DNA from: Sinonovacula constricta
Taxonomy: Eukaryota > Mollusca > Bivalvia > Cardiida > Solecurtidae
Direction of reading: 5' to 3'
Assembly: GCA_007844125.1 (NCBI GenBank)
Contig: CM017570.1
Coordinates: 52,582,609 to 52,646,608 of the forward strand
DNA length: 64,000 bases
The notes below the pieces were generated by a model. That model made no database searches. It was not told the DNA's origin and saw nothing but the letters and a program-made list of their open reading frames with translations. Shown one piece after another: positions 28,001 to 40,430 of this stretch. Positions within the stretch are counted from its first letter, which is position 1; each line of letters begins with the position of its first letter. The position numbers and the translations under genes were made by a program.

Positions 28001-28715
28001 ACTATTTAAATCAGATGGGTAAAAGGTTACTCAGTGTCCCCTATAACAACTAAAACTTGTACACCATTTAAGTCAGATGGGGAAAGGGTGAATATGTTGT
28101 CATATCTGACGACTAAAAGTTGCACACGATTTAAGCCAGATAGGTAAACGGTGGATATAGTGTCCTATATGACCAATTAAAGTTGCACACGATTTAAGCC
28201 AAATGGGTAAATGGTGGACATGGTGTCCTATATGACCACTAAATGTTGCACACGATTTAAGTCAAATGGGTAAATGGTGGACATGGTGTCCTATATGACC
28301 ACTAAAAGTTGCACACGATTTATACCAGATGGGTAAACGGTAGACATGTTGTCCCCTCTGACGACTAAATGTTGCACACGATTTAAACCAAATGGGTAAA
28401 CCGTGGACATGGTGTCCCTATATGACCAGTAAAAGTTGCACACGATTTAAGCCAGATAGGTAAACGGTGGACATGGTGTCCCTATATGACCAGTAAAAGT
28501 TGCACACGATTTAAGCCAAATGGGTAAACCGTGGACATGGTGTCCCATCTGACGACTAAAAGTTGTACAAGATTTAAGTCAAATGAGTAAATGGTAGACA
28601 TGGTGTCCCTATATGACCAGTAAAAGTTGCACACGATTTAAGCCAAATGGGTAAACCGTGGACATGGTGTCCCATCTGACCACTAAATGTTGCACACGAT
28701 TTAAGCCAAATGTAT
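28000..28715. repeat. ~62-bp minisatellite, about 11 copies
   Basis: Unit ACGATTTAAGCCAAATGGGT, AA-GGTGGACATGGTGTCC, TATATGACCA-TAAA-GTTGCAC. The left-hand copies are more diverged. The array abuts the dispersed repeat at 28716. Confidence 0.93.
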
Positions 28716-29480
28716 TTCAGTTATCTGGAAACGGTGTTCATTTAAAGCAGATATAGTGCTGCCTTCACTGTGTATAGCATGCTGTGCTACACCTGACATT
28801 ATACCACACTCAGTCACATTATCCTGACACCGGGCCAACTAGTTGTGGAGCTACCCTTATATTTACTTGAGCGTATCATTACCCTTTTTATCGACTTTAC
28901 TATGTCGCGGCGCGGGATCGATCCCGGGGCTTCCCTTACATGGTGGTGACGCTCTACCTATTGCGCTACTGAAACATTCAGCCCCATGTTTATTGAAGCC
29001 GCAACCATTTGAACGTCATCGATATTAATTAAATCTAAGTGCGTCTAATCAAAGAAATTATTTAACTTTACCAATAACCACTGATCATTTTTTGAGCATA
29101 AGAACATAAAACAAGTTAACTTTCTACTTCGTTGCAAGACAAGGGTATTTAATGTTTTGGTTATTCTGTCATTGTTGATATAGAAAGTGTTATCGGTTCG
29201 AAGTCGGTATGACGGCAATAATGAAGGTCGTGTTTTTTTCCATTGCTTTTCGTCTTTCGGTTTACCTATAGTGTGTTTGTAGCCTTAGTCATGCCAGGTG
29301 TGTGCTGCTCTTTAAGTTGCATTGACAAAACATGCATAAAAGTTATATAATACAATAAAGTTGTATTTCCATTTCACCCTACGTTCTCGTATATGATACA
29401 CACTTTCTTTAACAGAACATATGATAAGACCTATTGTATGTGATACAAATTCTCATACCCGGTCAGTTAACTTGTATACA
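28716..29480. repeat. Dispersed repeat with tRNA-like segment, copy 1
   Basis: Matches 33487-34255: CATTTAAAGCAGATA-AGTGC, TGCTGTGCTACACCTG, CATTATCCTGACACCGGG and AGCCCCATGTTTATTGAAGC. It contains a damaged tRNA-like segment on the minus strand at about 28905-28975 (GGGATCGATCCCG in place of the T arm). Confidence 0.8.
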
Positions 29481-31729
29481 GTTTAAACAGATAAATTTAG
29501 AATTCTAACACATGATATAACAAAGAAGCATTTAACCATGATAAAATACACGATATATCAAGGCATAAATCGGGACTATTTTACTGTAATAGAGTAGCTT
29601 CATTTACTTTCACTACCCATCTTCGTATTGTTGGCCAAGCTGACATATTGTGATAAGTTGCTCTTTTCGCTCACATGGCCTTCGCCTGAACCTTTACCCT
29701 ATCTAGGAAAGTAGTGGTTTCGTTTTACGAAAAAAATAAGTATTAATTTAAGATAAAAATAAATTAATAAAAATAAATGCAATTTCGTCGTTTGTTGATA
29801 TTCTTTTTTAAAGAAAATCACCAGGAAATGAGAATAGAATATAACAGCCAAACAAGCTTAACAACTTAGCACCATTGCGAAAATTGTAGTTTGCATTGTA
29901 GTTTGCATTTTCGTTCCTTCTGAGTAAAAATGTCTGGTAGAACGTGTTTAAACGGACATAAATTATAATTTCGCTTGATCTAAAGCCCAATAAATTATGG
30001 TTTACCGCTCAGATACTTAAATTTTATCACTAAAATCTACGACCTTCTTGATTTAATCAATATGCATCTGAACTCGAAACTGTTATATATAAGCCGTTAG
30101 ATCACACAATCTTAAAATTTATTTCCTTAATAGACAATCAAGACATCAATGTGTTGATCATATAATGCCAGGAATAAAACAACGACACATTAGTAGAACC
30201 ACATCTTTCCGTCTTTTATTTTATTTATTCTTTTCGTCTTGTCAAAATTTCCTTATAAACCTACCTTTTGTAGCACCAGAAACTTACATAAGCTTGTGAT
30301 ATATAAATTAAATGTAACTACTTGTCTAGGGAATATTACCTTTAAGGTAGGAAGTTTTACATTTAGTGTGGCGAAGACAACAGTAGTAAATAATCATCTT
30401 CACAGCAATCTTGCTTCATGTCTTATTGAAAAGCTTTCTATAGAGCCGTCGTATTTATCAACGAGCTATTCAATACTTTTGTGTAGGTAGGAATATCTTT
30501 GACAAAAGAACATTTCTTAAGGCATTGAAAACATACCTGTGTTGCACAATGCCGTCACCAACGCTATACAATATTGACTAGGGCACTTCTATTATCAACA
30601 AGAAAACCGTTGACGCGAAGCGAAGGACCTAAGTCGACACAGACGATTACAACAAATTTAAATGAAATTGTGGCATACATTTTAAAACTCAATTAGGTGG
30701 TATCAGGCAGTTTTCTTTATTCAAGTACATGTAAATAAATAATAAATTAAAATAACAACAAAAAAAAGAACTCCATGAACCGAATTATGACACATTTCAG
30801 GGTTATGAATGTCTGAAAAACAGAATTTCCCCATGTGCAAATGTCAGTGAGCATTCCATATATAGGCATCACGCTCTAGCGCATCGCCAATAACGTCTTA
30901 TTAATTTACAGAATGTGAAAATCAACCCAATCATTATAATATGAAATTAGTTAAAAGTTACCCGAACGTATAAGCTATTCATTTTTAAAGTACGATCATG
31001 CAGTGAATAATTACATCATGCATATGCCAGTAATTTCATAGTTAATTGTTAAATTCATTAGCCAACTGTATATAAACAGGGTACGACCCCGCCGAATTCA
31101 AACATGCATGCAGTGCTATGAATATATCGATTGTTAATATAACCCTTATCTGCCTTTTTTTCCCAAAGCGCCACCAGTTCAACTAGCGTGCGTTCAAATG
31201 TTCGAAACAAAGTAAACAAAACGAAGACAGATCGTTTAAGAAAAAAGCAGCAGGCTGCATATGTACGTTATGCACTCCTAAGACATAATTACAAAGGACT
31301 TATTATGTGATACTCAATTTGCTTACTTAATATAGAGGACAATCAAACTCCTAACCAAAGACAATTTCTATGTATGCTCAAACAAATGTACAAAGTTATT
31401 GATTAAATTCATGAAGAATGTTAGATCAAAGGATACAGTGACTGTTTGAATTTACAAGGAAAAAGCGTCCATATTAAAGTTACAATAAGAGCATATATTG
31501 TGTAACAATCTACTAAAACACAAATTAAATAGTAATACAAAGAGCAAATATTGAGTAACGACCCAAACGAAGCACCCATGCCAAATAAATACAACGTCAA
31601 AAAGAGTGTAGATACCTTAAGAAGCGCCCATATTATAGAAATCTCGTCTCTATGATACATCATAACATTAGACCAAAACACATTTCTGTCTTTGCTTAGA
31701 GGAACAAGCCAAATTACATTATTATTATC
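29481..31729. other. No gene seen
   Basis: AT-rich. The 83-codon plus frame at 30239-30490 and the hydrophobic 86-codon minus frame at 31421-31681 have no recognisable domain and no supporting context. Confidence 0.45.
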
Positions 31730-31730
31730 A

Positions 31731-31763
31731 TTAGTAGTAGTAGTAGTAGTAGTAGTAGTAGAG

Positions 31764-31818
<55 letters not shown>

Positions 31819-31870
31819 AAGTAGTAGTAGTAGTAATTGTAGTAGTTGTAGTAGTAGTAGTAGTAGTACC

Positions 31871-31913
<43 letters not shown>

Positions 31914-31935
31914 ATAGTAATAGTAGTAGTATTTA
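31731..31935. repeat. Interrupted (TAG)n microsatellite, ~200 bp
   Basis: Nearly continuous GTA/TAG triplets with single-base interruptions. Poly-Val and poly-Tyr frames across it are artefacts. Confidence 0.97.
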
Positions 31936-33486
31936 TGTTGTTCTTTGTTGCTGTTATTGTTGTTGTTGATGATGCTGCTGCAGCTGAGGAGGATGATAAT
32001 GATGGTAAATAACGTGCTTGTAGACATCGTTCTTATGTCTTTTTCTGCCCGACGCTATATAATCCACGTGCAGTATTGTTAACTTTAAAGAATATGCGTC
32101 CTGTTAGCGAAGGTTGAACACTTTTCTTCGTATGTTGTTACATATGTTTATTTTGGTCACACGTGGAAGCTATAGAAACAATGACATACAGATGCATTTT
32201 AACATCCACAGTTAAATCTGCAGAATACTGCCTTTGAGGTATGAGGGTTTACATTTGAATTGCCATAGATCCCGTGGTGAAAAAAAACAAACATGGAGCT
32301 ATTCTGCGACAAAACCTACTGAGGAGTTTTAAATCAAGTTGCAATTGTTCAAGCCATTGCAGCGAGCGAGTGGGTTTATTTTAACAAGGAAAATTTGTTA
32401 AAGAATTGACAGCATGCCAGAATGTAAAAATACAGTTGAATGTGCTATACAAATTTTAATTTGGTCAATCTACTGACAATAAATCCTTTTTGATAAACGG
32501 TTAAATGGGCCTTATCCTTTTGAAAGAAATTGGTCATTGTAACTGGTGTTACTATACACCATCTCCATTCACTGTAGTGTAAGAATAGAGCGTTTTGAGC
32601 GTTAATGGTTTGCTCTGGTTTTCAAGGCAGATACATGTAGGGACATACTCTTATGATCATTTATGATATGTTCACAAATACGTCGTTTATATCTTTATAT
32701 ATATAGTTTGAACGCGCAGTCACTAAATCAACACTTATTTACATTCGTTGGAACGCAACAAAGGATGTTATGCTGACTATACATGCTTGATCAACTAATC
32801 AAACTTGGGATATGATATTATATTTGTGTATGTACTTCAATCAAAACGAATTGTCTGGTTCATTTACAGGTAGTTAAACATAATTGTAAGACAACAGATA
32901 ACTGATTACGAAGTATACAATATTTTACCTGGCATTGCCTTAACTGCTTCCATGAATAATACTAATTATCTGATATGAACACATGGCTGGTTTCGTTATA
33001 AATAAAATGAAATACGGAAAATATTAACATTGAACAAACTGTGACTAAGTCGTTTGAAATGATGATGCTGAAAAACTATAATATTTAATGGTCTCAATTA
33101 TTACATCCTAGCACTATTCTATAAAATACCGAAATGTGTATCTGGAACGAACGTCATAATAATAACAACATAAAACAAACAAATCAATTCTGAATAATTA
33201 AATGCCACAGACTACTTTAAATTTATTCCTTATGTCGTGTCACCTTACGAGTTTTACAATTCTTATTTTAACGTTTTTCCAGTTGCTACTTTGATATTTT
33301 ACATTTATTGCTACATCTATCGAATTTAATCAAGCCACATGTACGAATCCTAAAACCCATGTTCACTCAGACTTTAACAAAACGCATGCAACTGCTGATT
33401 GTGCTAAATAATAAATTACTTCTTATTGTTTGACTAGGTATATATTGAATTGTTATTGTTTATTGGGTTTATCGTCCCACCAATAT
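31936..33486. other. No gene seen
   Basis: AT-rich DNA without a frame above 60 codons, RNA signature or obvious repeat. Confidence 0.5.
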
Positions 33487-34255
33487 TTTTAGTTATCTGG
33501 ACATGGTGTCCATTTAAAGCAGATAAAGTGCTGCTCTTACTGTGTATACATGCTGTGCTACACCTGGCATAATACCACAACCAGACACATTATCCTGACA
33601 CCGGGTCAACCAGTCGTGGAACTACCCTGATAGTTGCTTGCGTGTTTGCAAGGGAGTACCACTATCATTTAAACGACTTTGGTATGTCGCGGCCCGGGAT
33701 CGAACCCGGGCCCTCCTTTACCTGGAGCCGACGCTCTACCGATTGCGCTACCAGTTCGGGTGCGTAAATTATACTAGGAAAACACTCAGCCCCATGTTTA
33801 TTGAAGCTGCTACCTTTTGAATGTCATCAATATTAATGAAATCTAAGTTTAACTTTACCAAAACTGCTGATCATTATTCACATAAAACATAAACCAAGTT
33901 AACTTTCTACATCGTTGCAAGACAAATGTATTTAATGTCTTGTTTATTCTGTCATCGTGATAAAGAAACCGAAAACTACAAGTCAGCAATACGGCAGTAA
34001 TGAAGGTCGTTCGTTTCCATTGCTATTAGTGTTTCGGTTTATTATTTACGTGTTTGTAGCCTTAGTCATGCCAGTTGTGTTCTGCTCTTTAACTGGTTTT
34101 GACAACCCACATTTTATCTCACCGAATGAGGCAAACCGTGCTGATATATGATACACAGGATCTTTAAAAGAACATATGGTAAGACCTACTGTATGGAAGG
34201 GGTATATATTTTCTAACACCCAATCTGTAAAAACTGTATACCGTTTAAACAAATG
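33487..34255. repeat. Dispersed repeat with tRNA-like segment, copy 2
   Basis: Second copy of 28716-29480. The tRNA-like part (minus strand, about 33770-33688) keeps TGGTAGCGCAATCGGTAGAG as A box and a fully paired T arm, CCGGGTTCGATCCCGG. The two ends do not pair as a normal acceptor stem, so I call it a SINE head and not a working tRNA gene. Confidence 0.8.
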
Positions 34256-34379
34256 AAATAAGGAAAAGACATTCAATTGCGCTTGCCGAGTAAATGCCAG
34301 AAAAAAAAATCATGAGTAGAACAACATCTGATCTTGTCTTTCATGTTATTTATTCTTTTCGTCCTGTCAGCTTGTGCAA

Positions 34380-34775
34380 AGAATATATGACAAAGTCCTA
34401 TTAGTATTGCAACATATACCAAACTCCGAAAAGGCACAGAACAAAGGTATTTCACATGCAAGCCAAGCGAAAAGTAAGAACAAATTTGTGATGAGTCATT
34501 TAAGGAAAAGAGCAAACCCGACAGTTACCGCCTTGGAACTTGTCCTATCTTGATGGCATAATCATTATTCTTGCACATCCAGTCACCAAGTAATAACTAG
34601 GAAAATAAGAAATAGTAAAAATAACCACAGATATCTAAACCTAAACTACCTCTAGACCAAGGCAAACGGGGTAAATGTAAATGTGAAAAAAACAACAACA
34701 CAAGGACAAGACATAACACACAAAAAGAAATGCCAGCAGTTACTAATTTGGAACGGCGGTCAGTCGGCAAAAGGA
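34380..34775. repeat. Two dispersed repeat pieces, head to head
   Basis: 34380-34545 (GCAACATATACCAAACTCCG, AAGAGCAAACCCGACAG) belongs to the 15350/15960 family. 34545-34775 is the complement of 20700-20930 (GCAAACGGGGTAAATGTAAA, CAGTCGGCAA). No coding frame is credible. Confidence 0.7.
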
Positions 34776-35041
34776 ATAAAACACGTATGCAAATATCATA
34801 TCATATCATATCAATAGCTAAATTCAAGTTTATTAACGTGATATAAAGGCAGCACTCAAACTGGGCATATAACCAGATAACTACATTCATGAATTGACAC
34901 TTTAACTTCATGGATACGGTAAAGGCTTTTCACTATGGCTGATTTTGTTCAAACACAGAAAGAAAACATATGTCAGTCTAGGTTTTAAGACCTAGAGCCC
35001 ATTAAATTGTAAATATTATGGCTTTTTTATTATTATACTTA

Positions 35042-35115
<74 letters not shown>

Positions 35116-35769
35116 ATATGTTTAAGAATACTTTCCTAAGAGTGAAAATTTTATTTGATCAAAACCAAGTTTGACAGAAATTGACCACAATACGTTATTG
35201 ATATTAGTGGCTAACATAACCTTGTCTAGATGGATGGTTTATGATTTAACAACGAACATATATTTTCAGTCGAAAATACATTAACACGAATGTCTGTATA
35301 CAGTAATTCTTTTATTTTTGTTAACATATTTTTCATTAATATTTTTTAAATTGTTGATTAGTACGGTTTTATATTTACTTATGTTTTGTATAAGTTTTAA
35401 AAGATCCTGTTTCCATAAAGAATTACAAGCTATAACAAATATTAGAGACCCACTTAAATCATGTTCTTATAAACAATATGATCATTATTTCATAAATTAA
35501 TGCATCGTGGGTTAAAACTGGTTTAACAAATTTAGTAAATTGTTAATGAATGGACCTTAAACTGATTTATAAATAAAAAGTATAAGCGAAGTTGAATGTC
35601 TTACAAGTATCCACATGCTTATGATACGTTTATAATTGATGCATTTTTCTACGCAATACTTCGGATACGAACATAGGAAAAGAGTAACCACAATTATTAC
35701 AATTTGAACTACTACAAGGCACTTAAAATATAAAAAAGTGACCATACCACGGAACAAGGTTTTCAACGA
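34776..35769. repeat. Mostly featureless; (ATT)n microsatellite
   Basis: (ATT)n occupies about 35037-35112. The rest is AT-rich with only short frames (60-87 codons) that show no domain. Confidence 0.7.
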
Positions 35770-36490
35770 TTTGACAATCCAACCCCAAGCTAGATATTCG
35801 TGCAAGCTTGCTATATCCAAAGTTTCTGCAAAATTTAAGTTATTGACCCGATTTTTTTTCTATTTTTAGTTGCACTGACATTGGCCTTGACCTTAACCCG
35901 ACTGGCCCCTAATTCAATTCTACGCTAAGTTTGCATATAAACTACCTACAAACAAAATTTCAGCACAAAACCTCCATGTAAACACAAATTGTTAAGAGGA
36001 AACCTTTTCCCTATTTTTAACAAAATGCCGCTGACCGGACTGGCCCAAAATCAAATACCAATCTAGGTAATTATGCAAGCTTGCTATATCCACAGTTTCA
36101 GCAAGATCTGTTTATTTGGACTGCTGTTAATGACCTGAAAATTGTTTTTCAATTTAAGTAAAAGTGACCTTGACTTTGACCCGACTGGCCTCGAATTAAA
36201 TCCCACGCTTGGTCTTTATGCACATTGGTTATATCAAAAGTTTCAGCAAGATTTGTTTATCCAAACGGAAGTTATTTACCGGAAACCTTCTGTCTGACGA
36301 CCCCCACCCGCCCTACGTAAAAGTGACCTTGACTTTGACCCGACTGGCTCTAAATTCAATCCCACGCTTGGTCTTTATGTACGCTTGTTATATCTAAAGT
36401 TTCAGCAAGATTGGTTCATCCGAACGGAAGTTATTAACCGGAAATCTTCTGTTTGACGCACTCCCACCAACCCGCCCTACCGCCCTACCA
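35770..36490. repeat. ~165-bp tandem dispersed repeat, about four units
   Basis: TTGCTATATCCACAGTTTCA-GCAAGAT, GTGACCTTGACTTTGACCCG, ACTGGCC and CCCACGCTTGGTCTTTATG recur. The GTGACCTTGAC core is a pattern I know from mollusc repeats. Noncoding. Confidence 0.75.
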
Positions 36491-36839
36491 AATCTAATAA
36501 CCAGAATTTTGAAAATGCGGTTAAAAATTACTGAGACGAGACATTACAATCATACGCCTGTAGCTAATTACCACTAAAATTAAATACAGAGCATGGGGTT
36601 TTATTGTAGTTTTATTATAATATAGGGCGCATATACAATATTTTACACATATTTCTAAGTGATAACGTTTGCATCGATGGATTTCTCTAGGATAATTCAT
36701 AAAATACGTATTTCGTTGTTATATTTAAGGTTCAATAAAACACAAACAAAATGAGTACATATAATTTTTATTAAATAGTTTCTTAAAATTTAACAGCACT
36801 ATTTATATTTAAATCACAAGCAGCCTTATGATTAAAATG
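36491..36839. other. No gene seen
   Basis: AT-rich with no supported feature. Confidence 0.5.
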
Positions 36840-37710
36840 TTAATGTGTTGGTAAATAATATGCGTTATCCCAAATGATAAACATGATGTTATATAACCAA
36901 TAACAGGTGTTACTAACAATTTGTATAATAAAACCTAAATAATGAGACATGATAACTTTATGTAACCAATAATAGCATGCGTTTCTAACAACATGTATAA
37001 TATACCTTAATAATCTGGCATAATAACGTTATGTAACCAATAATAATATACAATTATTTACTTATTAGCTGGGAAATATGCTGTGATATTGGCTAAAAAC
37101 TCGTTATTGACCGAGGCGATAGCCGATGTCAATAACGAATTTTCGGTCAATATCAACAGCATATTTCCCAGCTAATTAGTAAATAACTGTTTTATTACAT
37201 GAACTATAAATAGTTAATAATAAATATTTATTTTTTATTTTTTAATTATTGACTAAACTTAAATTAGTTTACATTGTTTACTTCGTGAGTATTGTTCATC
37301 TGGGACGAGTATCCCAAAATGCGTACAATTCTAAGGAAGTTTTGTAGATGCGCGCGTGTAATACTGATGAAAATTTCGCATTCTATTAATAGACCGGTTA
37401 AAATCAGCGAAGTCGGGCCAATATCTATATTTATTGACTCGACTATTTCGTGGGGGGGGGGGGGGGGGGTCAACCAATCGTGTTACGTCTATTTATAGTT
37501 CATGTAATAGCATGTGTTATTAACAACATGTATTATTTACCTTAAAAATCTGACATGATAACGTTATGTTACCAATAATAGCATGTGTTACTAACAACAT
37601 GTATAATAAACCTTAATAATCTGATATGATAACATTATGTAGCCAATAATAACATGTGTTACTAACAACATGTATAATATACCTTAATAATCTGATATGA
37701 TGATAATGAC
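36840..37710. repeat. ~71-bp minisatellite split by a fold-back insertion
   Basis: Units ACCAATAATAGCATGTGTTA, CTAACAACATGTATAATA-ACC and TTAATAATCTGA-ATGATAA occupy 36840-37045 and 37507-37710. A ~460-bp insertion separates them. Confidence 0.85.
37042..37507. mobile_element. Fold-back element with two nested inverted repeats and an 18-G run
   Basis: Arms 37054-37111 and 37128-37186 pair over about 58 bases with few mismatches around a 16-base loop. A second, perfect 18-base inverted repeat (TACATGAACTATAAATAG) joins 37196-37213 to 37489-37506, and a run of 18 G lies at 37452-37469. There is no transposase frame, so it is non-autonomous if mobile. Confidence 0.75.
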
Positions 37711-38029
37711 AATATTTGCAATATTTATTGATCATATTCATACATCGGCAAAAGTAAAATCAAAACAAGGTTTGGATTGCAATTAAGTTTTGGAAAGCCT
37801 TTGATCAAGCAGTACTCAGTTAGCGTTGTCATTAGAAGATTTATGAAATAATTACTCATCTTAAAACTTGCCTTTCATGATACAAACTAAAATGTTTCTT
37901 TCCTGCAAGTAAATCACTAGGAATAAAGTAAAACGGCCGCGCAAAATATCGTTAAAAAATTTTTGCCTGCCAAAACTATTGCTCAGTAATCTCCTAACCT
38001 TGTTTGCATACCATGTGCAAAATGCTATG
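37711..38029. other. No gene seen
   Basis: AT-rich spacer between arrays. A 66-codon minus frame at 37861-38061 has no domain. Confidence 0.5.
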
Positions 38030-38795
38030 AATATGGTAGATATAACCATAATTAATGACATTATAATTCAACAATACCATTAATATGGTAGATATAATCA
38101 TAATTAATGACATTATAATTCAACAATACCATGAATATGGTAGATATAATCATAATTAATGACATTATAATTCTACAATGCCATGAATAAAGTAGATATA
38201 ATCATAATTTATTGCATTATAATTTTACAATGCCATGAACATGGTAGATATAATCATAATTAATGACATTATAATTATACAATGCCATGAATATGGTAGA
38301 TGTAATCATAATTTATGACATTATAATTCTACAATGCCATGAATATGATATATATAATCATAACAACTGACATTATAATTCTACAATGCCATGAATATGG
38401 TAGATATAATGATAATTAATGACATTATAATTCTACAATGCCATGAATATGATAGATATAATCATAATTAATGACATTATAATTTTACAGTGCCATGAAT
38501 ATGATTGATTTAATCATAATAACTGACATAGTAATTCTACAATGCAATGAATATGATAGATATAATCATAATTAATGACATTATAATTTAACAATGCCAT
38601 GAATATAATAGATATAATCATAATTAATGACATTATAATTCTACAATGCCAAGAATAAGGTAGACATAATCATAATAAATGACATTATAATTATACAATG
38701 CCATTAATATGGTAGATATAATCATAATTAAGGACATAATTCTACAATACCATAAATATGGTAGATATAATCATAATTAATGACATTATAATTCT
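38030..38795. repeat. ~52-bp minisatellite, about 14 copies
   Basis: Unit CCATGAATATGGTAGATATA, ATCATAATTAATGACATTAT, AATTCTACAATG with scattered substitutions. Confidence 0.93.
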
Positions 38796-38859
38796 AATAA
38801 TTGTATTTACTTACACGCGTTTATAAATACCTTTAAACTGAAAAGTCCCATTCTTGGAA

Positions 38860-39310
38860 CATAATTATAATCGTTCATTACAATCTAGTAAGTCACATTC
38901 TTCATATAAATTCACGAATAATTGTAATCTAACTAGTCACATTCCTCATACAAGTTCATGAATAATTGTAATCTAACTTATCACATTCTTCATGCAAATT
39001 CATAAAAAATGTAATCTTAATTGTCACATTTTTCATAGAAATACATGAATAACTGTAATCTAACTAGTCACATTCTTTATACTTTCATGTATATTTGTTA
39101 TCTTTTCAGTCATATCTTTAATACAAATTATTGTATAATTGTAATCGTAACAATCACATTCTTCGTACAATTTTATGAATAATTGTAATCTTAACCAGTC
39201 GCATTTCGCATACAAATACATAAATAACTGTTATCTAACAAGTAACATTATTCACACAAATTCATAAATATCTTATTTGTCACATTTTAATACAATTTCA
39301 AGAAAAATTG
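38860..39310. repeat. ~44-bp minisatellite, subfamily 1
   Basis: Unit CACATTCTTCATACAAATTC, ATGAATAATTGTAATCTAAC, TAGT, about ten diverged copies. Confidence 0.85.
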
Positions 39311-40430
39311 TTATCTTCATAGTCCATTGTTAAAATAAAAAGTCCCATTATTGACCAAAGTCCATGAATTATTGGATTAAAAAGTTCCATTTTTGATCGA
39401 AGTTCATGAATTATTACAATACAAATGTCCCATTGTTAACTGAAGTCCATAAATTATTACAATAACAAAGTCCAATTATTCACTGAAGTTCATGAATGAT
39501 TACAATAAAAAGTCACATTATTCACTAAGGTTCATAAATTATTACGATTCAAATGTCCAATTATTCACTGAATTTCATGAATTATTACAATATAAAAGTC
39601 CAAGTATTCACTGAAGTCCATGAATTATTACAATAAAAAAATTCCTTTATTCACTGCAGTTCACAAAGTATTACCATAAAAGTCCCATTATTCACTAAAG
39701 TTCATAACTTATGACAATAAAAATGACCCATTATTTACTTAAGTTTATGAATGTGTACAATAAAAGGTCTGATCATTCACCGAAATTCATGAATTAATAC
39801 GATAAAAAGGTCCCATCATTCACCGAAGTTGATGAATTATTACAATAAAAAGTCACATTATTCAAAGAAGTTTATTAATTATTACACTAAAAAGTCCATC
39901 TATTTACCGAAGTCCATGAATTATTACAATAAAAAGTCCCATTATTCAAAGAAGTTAATAAATTATTAAAATAAAAAGTCCCATTATTCACTGAAGTCCA
40001 TGAATTATTACAATAAAAGTCCCATTGTTCACGGAAGTTAATTAATTATTACAATAAAATGTCCCATTATTCATGGAAGTTAATTAGTTATTACAATAAA
40101 AAGTCCCATTATTCAAGGAAGTCCTTGAATTATTACAATAAAATGTCCATTATTCAATGAAGTTTATGAAGTATTACAATAAAAGTCCCATTGTTCACGG
40201 AAGTTAATTAATTATTACAATAAAATGTCCCATTATTCATGGAAGTTAATTAATTATTACAATAAAACGTCCCATTATTCAATGAAGTTTATGAAGTATT
40301 ACAATAAAAAGTCCCATTATTTACGGAAGTTCATGAATTATTTAAAAATGTCCCATTATTCATTTAAGTAAATGAATCATTACAATAAAATGTCCCATTA
40401 TTCATCTATTTTATGAATAATTATAGGAAG
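39311..40430. repeat. ~42-bp minisatellite, subfamily 2
   Basis: Unit AGTCCCATTATTCACTGAAG, TCCATGAATTATTACAATAA, AA, roughly 26 copies. The layout CATTATTC-AAGT-CATGAATTATT parallels the flanking 44-bp arrays, so the three arrays are probably one evolving family. Confidence 0.9.

Noticed and set aside
31692..32027. Poly-Val and poly-Tyr frames
   Set aside because: Pure translation of the (TAG)n microsatellite.
33688..33770. Possible functional tRNA gene
   Set aside because: A and B boxes and the T arm are good, but the acceptor ends do not pair and the segment is embedded in a dispersed repeat with a second copy. Better read as a SINE head.
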